Position numbers and translations under genes: made by a program. The notes below the pieces were generated by a model. That model was not told the DNA's origin and searched no databases. It saw only the letters and a program-made list of their open reading frames with translations. Shown here in pieces: positions 27,177-36,501 of a DNA stretch of 53,155 bases; positions within the stretch are counted from its first letter, which is position 1, and the number at the start of each line of letters is the position of its first letter. Source of the DNA: Deltaproteobacteria bacterium (GTDB taxonomy: Bacteria; Myxococcota_A; UBA9042; DTJE01); NCBI GenBank assembly GCA_029555025.1, contig JAKPTZ010000098.1, positions 1-53,155 of the forward strand. Direction: 5' to 3'.

Positions 27177-29368
27177 TCCGTTACCTCCAGATCCGCATAA
27201 TCGTCCGGGGCCGGGCACCGGTCGCGCGGAAGCACGACCATCGCCCCAAGCGCGGGCACGATCAATTCCAGTTCACGGTTCCTCATTGTCACCGTACCGC
27301 CCAGGCAGTCGGCCGGGGCATCGTCAGCCGTCCAGGATCCGGCGGGAATAGTCAGGCGCAACGGCGCCGAGCCACGGTTCAAAGCAACCACGGCGGTGTC
27401 CCTGGAACCGGTCATCCTGAATGCCACGTGATCGGCGGCACGGGCAAGATCGGTGCGCGAACCGTGCCGGAACGCGTCGATTCCCGCGCGCAGCCGACCA
27501 AGCATGGAAACCTGCCCGAAAAGCCACCTCTGGTGCGCCAGCCATGTCGCAGGGTCCGGCATCGGGCGACGGTTGTCGGGATCCCCGCCGCCCGCCATGC
27601 CGATTTCGTCGCCCTGGTAAATCACCGGCGCGCCCGGCTGCGTCAGGACGAACGCCAGCGCGACGGCGGCGCGGCGGTATGGCTCCGCAACATCCGGCTG
27701 CGGCGCCGGATTCAGCGGATCAGTGTCGTCAGCCGCGGCGACCGTCACAAAGCGCGGGACGTCGTGGTTGCCTATGAACTGGCTCATAACCGCGCCCGAC
27801 CCGGCCCAGGCCGCCGTCGAGGCATCCACTTCATCAAGAAGCGACTCCATCGTGCCGTATCCCTGCCCAACCACGGAACGCAGCGTCCACATCACCGGAA
27901 AATCGAACTGTCCGCTGAGCCCGTACGGCCCAAGGTACCAGCGAATCTGGTCGCGGCCGGCCGAACCGGTGAAGGTCTCGCCGACCATGTGGACATGGGG
28001 CGCGCCCGGCGCGAAAGTGCGCGTCACGGTGTCCCGCAGGTGCCTGGTGACCAGCCTGGGCATCATCGGCACCGCGTCGATGCGCAAACCATCGACGTCG
28101 AAATTCGACAGCCACCAGCCGACGTCCGAAAGCATGGTTTCAAGCACTTCCCTGTTTCGCCAGTCCAGGTCGGGCAGATACCCGGTGAACCAGCAGTGAT
28201 CGATGTCGGCCGTCCACGAGCACTGGCGGCCGCACACGCAATCCCCTTCCGGATGGTTGAACCATCCCGGGTGGTCGGTAAACCACGGATGGTCGATGTG
28301 GACGTGATTCGGGACGATATCCAGGATCACCCTGATGCCCCTGTCGTGCGCGGCATCCACCAGGGCCGCCAGTCCGGCGTCCCCGCCGAAATGGGGTTCG
28401 GCCGCGCGGGTCGCGACCGGCCAGTATCCGTGATAGGACTCGTACGTCCGGCCGTCGAAGCCGGGCCAGGAGCCTTCGGCATTCCGTACCGCCGGCGATA
28501 TCCACAAGGCGTTGACGCCCAGGCGTTCAAAGAAGCCTTCCTCGATGGCGGCAACGACCCCGGCCCAGTCACCGCCCATGCGCATCGTGATGCCGGCATC
28601 CGCGTCCAGCGGCCCGTCGCCACGCCGGAAACGATCGACCACGACCTGGTAAACCAGCGCGTCCGACCAGTCAAAAGGCTCGGCCTCGACCCAGAACGGC
28701 ATGACAAGCGGCTCGGCCGGCGTACCACCGGTATCCGTCGCGGCGACTGTCAGGCGGTGCTTGCCGGCGTCCAGGGGCCCCAGATCCACATCCAGGGAAC
28801 CGGTCTTCATGACCGCCGAGACCGCCATGCCGTCAAGCGTGACCGCCACCGAATCCGGGTCACAGGCAAGGCCGCCGGCACCGGCCATGCAGACAAGCCG
28901 CGCCTTGAAGCGGTCGCCGGATACCTGGGCGCTTTCGACCTTGAAGGCCGCCCTGTTGCAGTCGGACTGGACCAGAGCGCTGTGCTCGAACCCGTCACGG
29001 CTAAACATAGTCAACGGGTTCGACGGGTCCATCCGCTCTTCGCCATCGACCAGGAAGCGATAGGCGTGCCGCCCCGGGCCAACCACGAAGCTGCCGCGGA
29101 ATACGCCGTCGGGGTCGCGCGCGAGTTCGTATCCGGCTGGCCGCCAGTCGTTGAATTCACCGACCACCGCGACCTCGGCCGCGGCCGCCTTCCATTCGAA
29201 CCCGACCTCGCAGGTGCGGACAGGCAGCCCCGGATCAGGCGCCCCGTTGCCGCAGCCGGAATCCACCGCGGCCAGCAGGACCAGCGCGCAGGCGGCCGCG
29301 ACGCCGTGACCGGCCGCGACTCCATGAATGGTTCTGTTGCCACTTCCTTTGGGACAGTTCCAGGCCAC
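27173..29368 (-). CDS. GH13 amylase lipoprotein with CBM48-like N-terminal domain
   Basis: Predicted 731-aa exported alpha-glucan-active enzyme. The signal peptide ends near VDSGC. An N-terminal CBM48/E-set-like domain (EVAVVGEFNDWRP, then HAYRFLVDGEERMDP) is followed by an Ig-like domain and the GH13 barrel. Conserved regions: I VILDIVPNHVH, II VDGLRIDAVPMM (Asp nucleophile), III HMVGETFTG (Glu), IV FIGNHDVPRF (Asp). Region II has Pro-Met-Met in place of the common KH, which may affect specificity. The start is GTG at 29368, with AGGTGA eight bases upstream; 81 bases separate it from the GH15-like gene. The stop overlaps the EGF lipoprotein start. Confidence 0.9.
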   Translation of the reverse strand: MAWNCPKGSGNRTIHGVAAGHGVAAACALVLLAAVDSGCGNGAPDPGLPVRTCEVGFEWKAAAAEVAVVGEFNDWRPAGYELARDPDGVFRGSFVVGPGRHAYRFLVDGEERMDPSNPLTMFSRDGFEHSALVQSDCNRAAFKVESAQVSGDRFKARLVCMAGAGGLACDPDSVAVTLDGMAVSAVMKTGSLDVDLGPLDAGKHRLTVAATDTGGTPAEPLVMPFWVEAEPFDWSDALVYQVVVDRFRRGDGPLDADAGITMRMGGDWAGVVAAIEEGFFERLGVNALWISPAVRNAEGSWPGFDGRTYESYHGYWPVATRAAEPHFGGDAGLAALVDAAHDRGIRVILDIVPNHVHIDHPWFTDHPGWFNHPEGDCVCGRQCSWTADIDHCWFTGYLPDLDWRNREVLETMLSDVGWWLSNFDVDGLRIDAVPMMPRLVTRHLRDTVTRTFAPGAPHVHMVGETFTGSAGRDQIRWYLGPYGLSGQFDFPVMWTLRSVVGQGYGTMESLLDEVDASTAAWAGSGAVMSQFIGNHDVPRFVTVAAADDTDPLNPAPQPDVAEPYRRAAVALAFVLTQPGAPVIYQGDEIGMAGGGDPDNRRPMPDPATWLAHQRWLFGQVSMLGRLRAGIDAFRHGSRTDLARAADHVAFRMTGSRDTAVVALNRGSAPLRLTIPAGSWTADDAPADCLGGTVTMRNRELELIVPALGAMVVLPRDRCPAPDDYADLEVTE

Positions 29369-29449
29369 GACCGTTCACCTGTTCCCGTCGAAAACCACAC
29401 CGACGTCACCGGCACCGCGCCACCAGTCGCGGCGGACGCCGGCCGCCCT

Positions 29450-32400
29450 TCACCACTGAATCCCGCAGGGTGCCTGGGGCGTCACCGGCTCTGCCCGATT
29501 CCAGATCTCGAGCAGGTACGCGCCCGCACCGAACCCGACCATCGGCACCGCGCCGTCGTAGTCGGCACCTTCACGCGTGTGCAGTTCGGCAATCAGTCCC
29601 ATGTTCGCCCTGGCCTGGGCGGTCACCCAGTCCAGCAGCAGGTCGGCCCGGGCCACGGCGGTGGCGCCGCCAAGTGCACGCAATGCCCTTGATACGCGCA
29701 GGTCAATCAGTATCCACTCGGAACTGTCGTACCAGCCGCCGTCGTCATTGCGCTGCAATCCCATGCCGTTCGGCACCGCCAGGTCGTTTTGAAGCACATC
29801 GACCGTGGCCGCCGCGGCGTCACCCTTCGGATCCATCACGTTCCAGTTGAAAGCCTCGATGACGGCCGCATCCACATACCCGGAATCCCCCGCCAGTTCC
29901 TCGACGCTCTGCGCCACGAAATCGCCGTCCATGGCGTGCAGGGGAATCGCCTTCATGATGTCTTGCGCAGCCGAAGCCCATGACGCCTCGGAATCCGTAT
30001 CGCCCTTACCGTCGGCCAGCATGGACGCCTCGCAAAGGCCAATGGCCGCCGCCAGCGAAGTGTATGTGTACTGCTTCTGACGACCGTTCCAGTGAACCTC
30101 CCAGATCGAGCTGTCCGGCCTGATCATGCCGTTGCCGGCCCGCAACCCGACCAGCACGTCCGCGATCTCGTCGCCGATAATCGTCCAGTACGAATCCAGG
30201 ATGGTCGTGTCGCCCGAGGCGCGGACGTACTCGCCCAGCACCCACAGGAACAACCCGAATCCGTCGAATTCCACGTTGGGACCGTCCGAATTCCAGTCAG
30301 ACTCCTCCATCCCGCGCCCGAAGTAACGACACACCGAAATCCGGTAGTCCGCGCCCACCCCGACCTGCGTGCCGTTGTGCTCAAAAGTCTTGTAACCGTT
30401 GGCGTCCGCCTTCAGCATGAACTCCAGCGCGGCGCGGGCCTCGGTGAAATGGCCCGAACGCACCAGGGCCGCAATCGAATATGCCATGTCCCTGGGCCAC
30501 GAAGTTGCCCACATTCCCGGCGGCAGCGATGCCAGGATCTGCCCCTTCGACTTATCCGTCGTTTCCCACACCTGTCCCATCCGCAACACTGCCTCGGCCG
30601 TGCGATAGACCGTCTTCTCGGCTGCCGAAAGTCCAGCCGGCGCGGGCTTGCGCCAGGCGGCCCACTCGGCACGGGCCGCGGCCAGCGCCTGCTGGGCGTC
30701 CAGTCCTTCAAAGGCTTCGACGACGTCGTTCTTCAGGCTTGTCACGTCCTTGTAAGTATCAAACGCGCTGACGACCCCGAACCACGCCGTCTGACCGGGC
30801 TGGAGTTCATTGACCGGCCCCTGGAAACCGGCGACCCTGTTGTCGCCGGCATCGATCGACCCCTCGTCGCCAAGATCCTGCCCGGCGTTCAGCCTGACCC
30901 ATGGATCCGCCTCGGTTCCGCCGGCTGCCGCCGCGTAATGTCCGACCGTACCCAGCGGATAATGGAAAACCGCGCCGCCGGCCGCCTGCTCCACGAACCC
31001 GCCGGTGGCCCCGTCAAGGGCAATCGACTCGCCCTGGGTGTTCGGGAACCGGTGTGAATCGTTCAATGTATTGCCGACATGCCAGTTCTGGATGCTGTAA
31101 AGCGAAACCTGCTTCGCGGTCGTCCCGGTGTTGGTCACACGGGTCAGCATTACAAGCGCCGGCCGTTCCAGTTGCCACGGCGCGTACATGAACGTTTCGA
31201 CGCGCAGACCGCCGACCGTCTGAACCCAGTGCGGAATCCCGTCCTGCCCGTGATACCCGGCGAACTCCCGGGGCACGCCGTCCAGCCAGGTTCCGACGCC
31301 ATCGACCCGCAAGCCCATGAACGTGTCGTACAGCATGTCACGGGTATTGACCGCCTGGCCGCTGCCGTTCAGTCCCCACGTCTGGTACGGATGGACAAAC
31401 AGCATGTAGCGGTGATTGTCGCGATCATCACCGGCCGGCAGTTTCGTCGAGTCCAGGTTGACCACCAGCGCGCCGTGACCGTTTGCGGAAACGATCCACC
31501 CGAAACTGGAATGGGCCTTCGCGCAGGCGGTCTCGTGAACGTCGCACTTCGGCACGCACACGCCGGCCACGTCATCGAAACCCTGATCGCACGCGCAGAC
31601 GGCCGCCCCGCCTTCAACAACGCACCTGGCACGGTCCGGTTCCGCGCCGCACGGATTCGGGTCGCACGGATCGGGCGGCTGCACCGGCACGCAGTCGTCG
31701 CCCTGGGCCTCGAATCCCTGGTCGCATTCGTCGCAGTTGTCGCCCTTGTAGCCATCGTCGCACTTGCATTCCAGCCCGTTGCCGGTACATGTTCCGTGGC
31801 CCGCGCATGTTGTCACGGGGTCGCATACCGTCTGCTGGACGCAGTCGCCCTCGACTTCCTCATAACCGAAGTCGCACAGACAAACCGCCGCGCCCTCTTC
31901 AACGGTGCAGCGATCGCGATGCTCGCCGGGATTCAATCCGGGACACGGATTCGGGTCACACGGCCCCGGCCCGGCAACGCAGACCAGGCCGTCCTTCACG
32001 AAGCCTTCCGCGCAGTCGTCACAAAGGTCGCCGTCATATCCGTTCAGGCACGTGCACCTGGCCTCGCCCGCGACCTCATCGCACTTCGACGCATGCACGC
32101 ACGGATCGGGATTGCACGGGGTATCGGGAAGGCACGCACCGCTTTCGTCGTGGTATCCGTCGGCGCAACGGTTGCAAAGATTTCCATCCCAGCCGTCATC
32201 GCATGTGCAGGCCACCCCGGCACCTTCCGTGCGGCAAACGCCATGTTCGCCGCATGGATCTTCGTCGCACGACGCGTCCAGCACGCACCGCAACCCGTCG
32301 GTCCCGTCCAGCACATAGCCTTCGTCACACTGGTCGCATGCCGTGCCGGCATATCCTTCATCACATTCGCAATCGGGAAGGTTCAGGGGATCCACGCAAT

Positions 32401-32710
32401 TCCCGTGCACGCAATCCGCCGGACGGCAGGCGTCCGGCACGCAGGCGGTTCCGTTGGCATGGAATCCGGCATTACAGTCGCACACCGGCTCGCCTGCCAC
32501 ACTCACGCATTCGCCCTGGCCGGAACATGTGACACCGCGGCATGGATCATCGGGGGACCCGTCGCCCCCGCAACCGGGGGCCAGAAACACCAGCGACAGC
32601 AGGACGACCATGCCGTACCGACCGACCGCCGGACCACGGGCGGCAGCCACCCGACCGGCGACCCGCCGGAAATCCTTCCAGGAAAACCTTTCAATCCTTG
32701 CCCCGTCCAT
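29450..32710 (-). CDS. EGF-array GH15 glucoamylase-like surface lipoprotein
   Basis: Predicted 1,086-aa lipoprotein (lipobox APGC). About residues 50-400 hold seven EGF-like modules (for example DPCDPNPC...CxCDxGY), several with the GYxGxxCDxCxxG ending. The C-terminal ~680 residues form a GH15-like enzyme: a beta-sandwich (VETFMYAPWQLERPALV), then an alpha/alpha barrel with MWATSWPRDMAYSIAALVRSG and SSIWEVHWNGRQKQYTYTS, where the Glu of WE is the likely acid. GH15 enzymes release glucose from chain ends of starch, or act on related alpha-glucosides or trehalose. The ATG at 32710 overlaps the upstream stop by one base (TGATG); a GTG at 32713 is also possible. EGF arrays on a bacterial glucoamylase are unusual. 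Confidence 0.88.
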   Translation of the reverse strand: MDGARIERFSWKDFRRVAGRVAAARGPAVGRYGMVVLLSLVFLAPGCGGDGSPDDPCRGVTCSGQGECVSVAGEPVCDCNAGFHANGTACVPDACRPADCVHGNCVDPLNLPDCECDEGYAGTACDQCDEGYVLDGTDGLRCVLDASCDEDPCGEHGVCRTEGAGVACTCDDGWDGNLCNRCADGYHDESGACLPDTPCNPDPCVHASKCDEVAGEARCTCLNGYDGDLCDDCAEGFVKDGLVCVAGPGPCDPNPCPGLNPGEHRDRCTVEEGAAVCLCDFGYEEVEGDCVQQTVCDPVTTCAGHGTCTGNGLECKCDDGYKGDNCDECDQGFEAQGDDCVPVQPPDPCDPNPCGAEPDRARCVVEGGAAVCACDQGFDDVAGVCVPKCDVHETACAKAHSSFGWIVSANGHGALVVNLDSTKLPAGDDRDNHRYMLFVHPYQTWGLNGSGQAVNTRDMLYDTFMGLRVDGVGTWLDGVPREFAGYHGQDGIPHWVQTVGGLRVETFMYAPWQLERPALVMLTRVTNTGTTAKQVSLYSIQNWHVGNTLNDSHRFPNTQGESIALDGATGGFVEQAAGGAVFHYPLGTVGHYAAAAGGTEADPWVRLNAGQDLGDEGSIDAGDNRVAGFQGPVNELQPGQTAWFGVVSAFDTYKDVTSLKNDVVEAFEGLDAQQALAAARAEWAAWRKPAPAGLSAAEKTVYRTAEAVLRMGQVWETTDKSKGQILASLPPGMWATSWPRDMAYSIAALVRSGHFTEARAALEFMLKADANGYKTFEHNGTQVGVGADYRISVCRYFGRGMEESDWNSDGPNVEFDGFGLFLWVLGEYVRASGDTTILDSYWTIIGDEIADVLVGLRAGNGMIRPDSSIWEVHWNGRQKQYTYTSLAAAIGLCEASMLADGKGDTDSEASWASAAQDIMKAIPLHAMDGDFVAQSVEELAGDSGYVDAAVIEAFNWNVMDPKGDAAAATVDVLQNDLAVPNGMGLQRNDDGGWYDSSEWILIDLRVSRALRALGGATAVARADLLLDWVTAQARANMGLIAELHTREGADYDGAVPMVGFGAGAYLLEIWNRAEPVTPQAPCGIQW

Positions 32711-35700
32711 CACTTCACCTCAAAAACGGCCGATTCAAGGCGGCCCATTGAAACGGACGCCGAACCGCCCGACACCGAAATTTCCCGACCGGACAAGACA
32801 TCCCTGTACGTTCCGCCAGGCAGGCCGGCCGCGCCGACCGCCAGCGTACGGGCCCCGGCATCCCCGCGGTTCAGGACCACCAGGACGGCATCCGTCCCGT
32901 CCTTCATGACAAAGGCCCAGTAATTCGCATCGACCTGGATGTTCGCGCGCGAACCGCGCCGCAGCGCCGGGTGCCGTAACCTGGCCTTTCCAAGCGCCTG
33001 GACGTGCGACAGCGTCGCCTTTTCGTTTGTCGAAAGCGCCGAATCGAAACGCATGAACCGCCGGTTGTCAGGGTCGCCCGCCCCCGGCATGCCGAACTCG
33101 TCGCCGTAATACAGCAGAGGCAACCCCTTCTGGGAAAACAGGAAAGTCCACGCCATTCTCAGGCGCCGGTACGGGTCCTCGGCGGAAGGCTGCCCGGGAG
33201 GCGCCGTCCACCCCTGCTCCTTGGAGCCGTTGCCCCACAGATCGCCAATCTGCCCGGCGGCATGGGAAAGCGCGCGCGGCACGTCGTGGTTTCCAAGGAA
33301 CGTGGACATCACCGCCGCGGCCCCGTAATAGCCATCGTTGCCGTCCATGAACGACTTCAGCGAATCCAGCCCGCGCTCGTGCCGCACCAGTGCCGCAAGC
33401 ACCGCCCAGAACATCGGGAAGTCGAACTGTCCGTCCAGCAGATCCGGACTGACGTACTCCTTGATCGTCTGCTTTTCGCCGTCTCCCTCGCCGGTGAAGG
33501 TCTCGCCGACCATGTAGAACCTGATGCCGTCGTACGTGTCGATCTGGTCGTCAATCCGCCCCCGAAGCGTCGCCGAAAAGTCCAGGATCATGTGCTTGAC
33601 CGCATCCAGTCTGAAGCCGTCGATATTGGTCTCCATGATCAGCCAGATTGCGTGATCCATCACCCGATCCATGACCTGGCCGTTCCGGTAATCGAAATCG
33701 GGCAGATACTCCGCGAACCAGCACTCGATCGGCTTGTCCCACCCGCACACGTACCCCTGGCCAACGGTTCCGTTGTTCCAGTTGAACCATGGCGTCGAGT
33801 CGTTCCGGTGCTGCGTGTAAAGCGGCGAGTCGGTGTGCACGTGGTTCGCCACGAAATCGACGATTACCCTGATTCCGCGGGCGTGGGCGGCCGCGACCAT
33901 CGCCTTGAACGCCTCCATATCCCCGAAGTGCGGGTCGATCGGTCCCGCCAGGCCCGTCAACGGAGTGTCGCCGGTCCAACCGGTGGCGATCGGCCAGTAC
34001 GAATGGTACCCGGTATATTTGTGCCCGTCGGACCCCCAGAACGCGCCCTGGGTATTCATGACGGGCGACGACACCCACAGGCAGTTCACCCCCAGGTCGT
34101 CGAAATAGCCCGCGTCAATCTTCTGTTTCAGGCCGGCGAAGTCGCCACCCTGCCAGTTCGCCTTGAAGTCCAGCTTCGGATCCGATACCGGCAGGTCGTT
34201 GCCGGTGTTCCCGTTATGGAAGCGATCCGTCAGCACGAAATAGATCGTCGCATCGCGCCAGTCGAACGCCTGGTCCTCGACCCACAGGGGCACGAACAAC
34301 GGTTCCGCCCGACGACCAGCCGTGTCGGCAACCTGGAAGACATAGCCGTACTTCCCCGGCTCCAGGCCTGAATCGTCGATCGTGAAAGTGCCCGTATCGC
34401 CGTCCCAGGTGCCGGAAATCGAGGTTCCGTTGCGGGTCACGGTGGCCTGCGCGGCATCCAGCTCGATCCTCTGGCGGCCGTACATGGCCCGCACCTTCAT
34501 CGTCACGCGCCCGCCGTTTACGGCCGGGCCCTGTTCCAGGACAAGCTGCGGCTTGTCGCAGTCAGGCACGCGCAGCATCGAGTTCCGCGTCCCGCCGACC
34601 CACTTCGTGTACGGATTGTCAGGATCCAGTTCCCAGCGCTCCTTCCCGCCCTCGCGCCAGAACAGCTTGTATGCATAATCCCCGGCGCGCAGTCCGGACA
34701 TCGTCCTTTCCCATTTCGCGCCGACCTTCGTCATCACGTCGGCCGTCTCGGACCAGCCGTTGAACTCGCCACGCAAGGCCACGGGCCCTGAAGTCGAAAC
34801 CTGCGTGCTGACGACGACGTCGCAGGATCTGGTCTCGAGCGAGCCGGTATCCTCGACACAGGTATCGGACTGATCCAGGCGATACCCGTCGTCGCAAAGG
34901 CATGTATGACCGCCGACACCCCCCGCCACGCAGATGGAACGGTTTGCGTCCGTCGGACATGGATTCGGGTCGCACGGATCGCCCTGACTTTCGACGCACC
35001 AGCCGTCCTGGAAAACGTATCCGTCGTCGCAAAGACACATCGCCGCGGTTCCGTCCGCAACACACTCGTTTCGATGCTCGTCCTGGGTTCCGCATGGGTT
35101 GGGGTCGCACGGGTCGCCACTGGCCACGACACACCGCAGGCCGTCGCGCACCCAGCCTTCCGCGCAATCCTCGCAGGTGTCGCCGGCATAGCCGTCGGTG
35201 CATGCACAGTCCGCCAGGCCGCCTTTCGGCACGCAGTCGCCATGGATGCACGGGTTCGGATCGCACACCGATCGCGTGACGCAACGCAGGCCTTCCGCGA
35301 AGTATCCGTCCGCACAACGGTCACACAGGTCGCCGGCGTATCCCTGATGGCATGTGCAAGTAACAACGCCTTCAATCATGGCGCAAAGGCCGAACACACA
35401 CGGGTCGCCTTCGCAAGGATCGCCGGTCACGCACCGGCCGCCACGCGGCATGTAGCCGTCGTCGCAACGGTCGCAAAGGCTTCCCGCGTATCCCTGATCG
35501 CACCGGCAGGTCGGCAGGGTTCCGGTGGCGACGCAAACACCGAACACGCAAGGGTCGGGGCTGCAGACATCGGTGACGCAGGTGGTTCCCGAAGTGGCGT
35601 ATCCGGTGTCGCACAGACACGTCGCCAGACCGTCGCGAATCGCGCAGACCCCGTGGCCATCGCAGTCGATCCCATCGCACGGATCGACCGTTCCGCCGCC

Positions 35701-35793
35701 GCAACCCGTGGTCATCACCAGAACGAAAAGGAATGAAACAAGAAGGCCGCCAGCCGGCCTTTGCCGTGTGAAAACCCAAACGCCCGCGTCCAT
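32710..35793 (-). CDS. EGF-array GH13 amylase surface lipoprotein, first gene of the operon
   Basis: Predicted 1,027-aa lipoprotein (signal peptide ending TTGC at 31). Six EGF-like modules follow to about residue 325, then a CBM48-like domain (VALRGEFNGWSE...AYKLFWREGG), an Ig-like domain and a GH13 barrel starting DWRDATIYFVLTDRF. Conserved regions: I VIVDFVANHVH, II GFRLDAVKHM (Asp nucleophile), III MVGETFTG (Glu), IV FLGNHDVPR (Asp). A beta domain ends the chain. It is closely similar to the second GH13 enzyme of the operon plus an EGF array. The ATG follows a G-rich SD; a promoter lies 37-66 bases upstream. It probably makes the first endo-cuts in external starch or glycogen. Confidence 0.92.
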   Translation of the reverse strand: MDAGVWVFTRQRPAGGLLVSFLFVLVMTTGCGGGTVDPCDGIDCDGHGVCAIRDGLATCLCDTGYATSGTTCVTDVCSPDPCVFGVCVATGTLPTCRCDQGYAGSLCDRCDDGYMPRGGRCVTGDPCEGDPCVFGLCAMIEGVVTCTCHQGYAGDLCDRCADGYFAEGLRCVTRSVCDPNPCIHGDCVPKGGLADCACTDGYAGDTCEDCAEGWVRDGLRCVVASGDPCDPNPCGTQDEHRNECVADGTAAMCLCDDGYVFQDGWCVESQGDPCDPNPCPTDANRSICVAGGVGGHTCLCDDGYRLDQSDTCVEDTGSLETRSCDVVVSTQVSTSGPVALRGEFNGWSETADVMTKVGAKWERTMSGLRAGDYAYKLFWREGGKERWELDPDNPYTKWVGGTRNSMLRVPDCDKPQLVLEQGPAVNGGRVTMKVRAMYGRQRIELDAAQATVTRNGTSISGTWDGDTGTFTIDDSGLEPGKYGYVFQVADTAGRRAEPLFVPLWVEDQAFDWRDATIYFVLTDRFHNGNTGNDLPVSDPKLDFKANWQGGDFAGLKQKIDAGYFDDLGVNCLWVSSPVMNTQGAFWGSDGHKYTGYHSYWPIATGWTGDTPLTGLAGPIDPHFGDMEAFKAMVAAAHARGIRVIVDFVANHVHTDSPLYTQHRNDSTPWFNWNNGTVGQGYVCGWDKPIECWFAEYLPDFDYRNGQVMDRVMDHAIWLIMETNIDGFRLDAVKHMILDFSATLRGRIDDQIDTYDGIRFYMVGETFTGEGDGEKQTIKEYVSPDLLDGQFDFPMFWAVLAALVRHERGLDSLKSFMDGNDGYYGAAAVMSTFLGNHDVPRALSHAAGQIGDLWGNGSKEQGWTAPPGQPSAEDPYRRLRMAWTFLFSQKGLPLLYYGDEFGMPGAGDPDNRRFMRFDSALSTNEKATLSHVQALGKARLRHPALRRGSRANIQVDANYWAFVMKDGTDAVLVVLNRGDAGARTLAVGAAGLPGGTYRDVLSGREISVSGGSASVSMGRLESAVFEVK

Positions 35794-35829
35794 GGTCCCC
35801 CCGCTCCGGTCGGATCATTGATTAAAGGC

Positions 35830-35859
35830 AGTCTAGCCGAACGCCCTGCGGCATGTCCA
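35830..35859 (-). promoter_or_regulatory. Promoter of the alpha-glucan operon
   Basis: On the minus strand TGGACA (35854-35859) and TAGACT (35830-35835) are 18 bases apart. Transcription would begin near 35822 and leave a leader of about 30 bases. The operator of the controlling regulator was not recognised, and no regulator gene lies in the operon. Confidence 0.5.
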
Positions 35860-35919
35860 GCGCATTGGAGACCTTGTTTTCATGCAATAATCGGGCGGGA
35901 ATCCGGACGAAACCGCGAA

Positions 35920-36399
35920 ATGTACAGAATCATCCTGGCTGATTACGCCGACCCGACGCACCGCGATGCGGTCGTCGAAATCCTGGACGCTTACGCGCGC
36001 GACCCGATGGGCGGCGGCGAGCCGCTGCCCGAGTTCACGCGCCGGCACCTTCTGGATGAAATGGCCCGCCGGCCGAACATGTTTTCGCTGCTGGCTTTCA
36101 TCGACGACCGGCCGGTCGGCCTGGCAAACTGCATCGAGGGCTTTTCAACGTTCGCGGCGCGCCCCCTGCTGAACATCCACGACCTCGCGGTGCTTCCAGG
36201 TTATCGGGGCCGCGGCGTCGGCCGCGCGCTGCTGGCCGAAATCGAGTCGATCGCCCGGTCACGCGGCTGCTGCAAGGTGACCCTTGAAGTGCTGCAGGGC
36301 AACCACGCGGCGCGCACCGCCTACCTGAATTTCGGATTCAAGCCATACATGCTGGGCGATACGCTGGGAAACGCCGAATTCTGGCACAAGCACCTGTAA
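35920..36399 (+). CDS. GNAT-family N-acetyltransferase
   Basis: Predicted 159-aa cytoplasmic acetyltransferase. LLNIHDLAVLPGYRGRGVGRALL is the acetyl-CoA-binding motif A (Q/RxxGxG/A), followed by the motif B region VTLEVLQGNHAARTAYLNFGFKPY. The acceptor (amino acid, antibiotic or protein) is unknown. The ATG at 35920 begins MYRIILADYADP. It is divergent from the alpha-glucan operon and shares its 126-bp intergenic region. Its last codons are part of a three-copy 33-bp tandem repeat that continues past two consecutive TAA stops. Confidence 0.93.
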   Translation: MYRIILADYADPTHRDAVVEILDAYARDPMGGGEPLPEFTRRHLLDEMARRPNMFSLLAFIDDRPVGLANCIEGFSTFAARPLLNIHDLAVLPGYRGRGVGRALLAEIESIARSRGCCKVTLEVLQGNHAARTAYLNFGFKPYMLGDTLGNAEFWHKHL

Positions 36400-36469
36400 T
36401 AACACGCCGAATTCTGGCACAAGCACCTGTGGCGACACGCAGAATTCCGGCGGCCACACATGTAATTCA
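36371..36469. repeat. Three-copy 33-bp tandem repeat across the GNAT stop codon
   Basis: The 27-base core starting ACGCCGAATTCTGGC occurs at 36371 and, identically, at 36404; a degenerate copy (ACGCAGAATTCCGGC...) begins at 36437. The period is 33 bases, i.e. 11 codons in the GNAT frame. The first copy encodes the C-terminal AEFWHKHL, the second lies after TAA TAA and the third ends in another TAA. Confidence 0.9.
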
Positions 36470-36501
36470 GATGCCTCTGGCCCGACGTCGCCGGCGCGCT
36501 G

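Noticed and set aside
27161..29692. 843-codon plus-strand ORF antisense to the GH13 gene
   Set aside because: Composition is Arg/His-rich shadow coding; the minus strand has all four GH13 regions.
31079..32923. 614-codon plus-strand ORF antisense to the GH15-like gene
   Set aside because: No recognisable motif; it mirrors the EGF array on the opposite strand.
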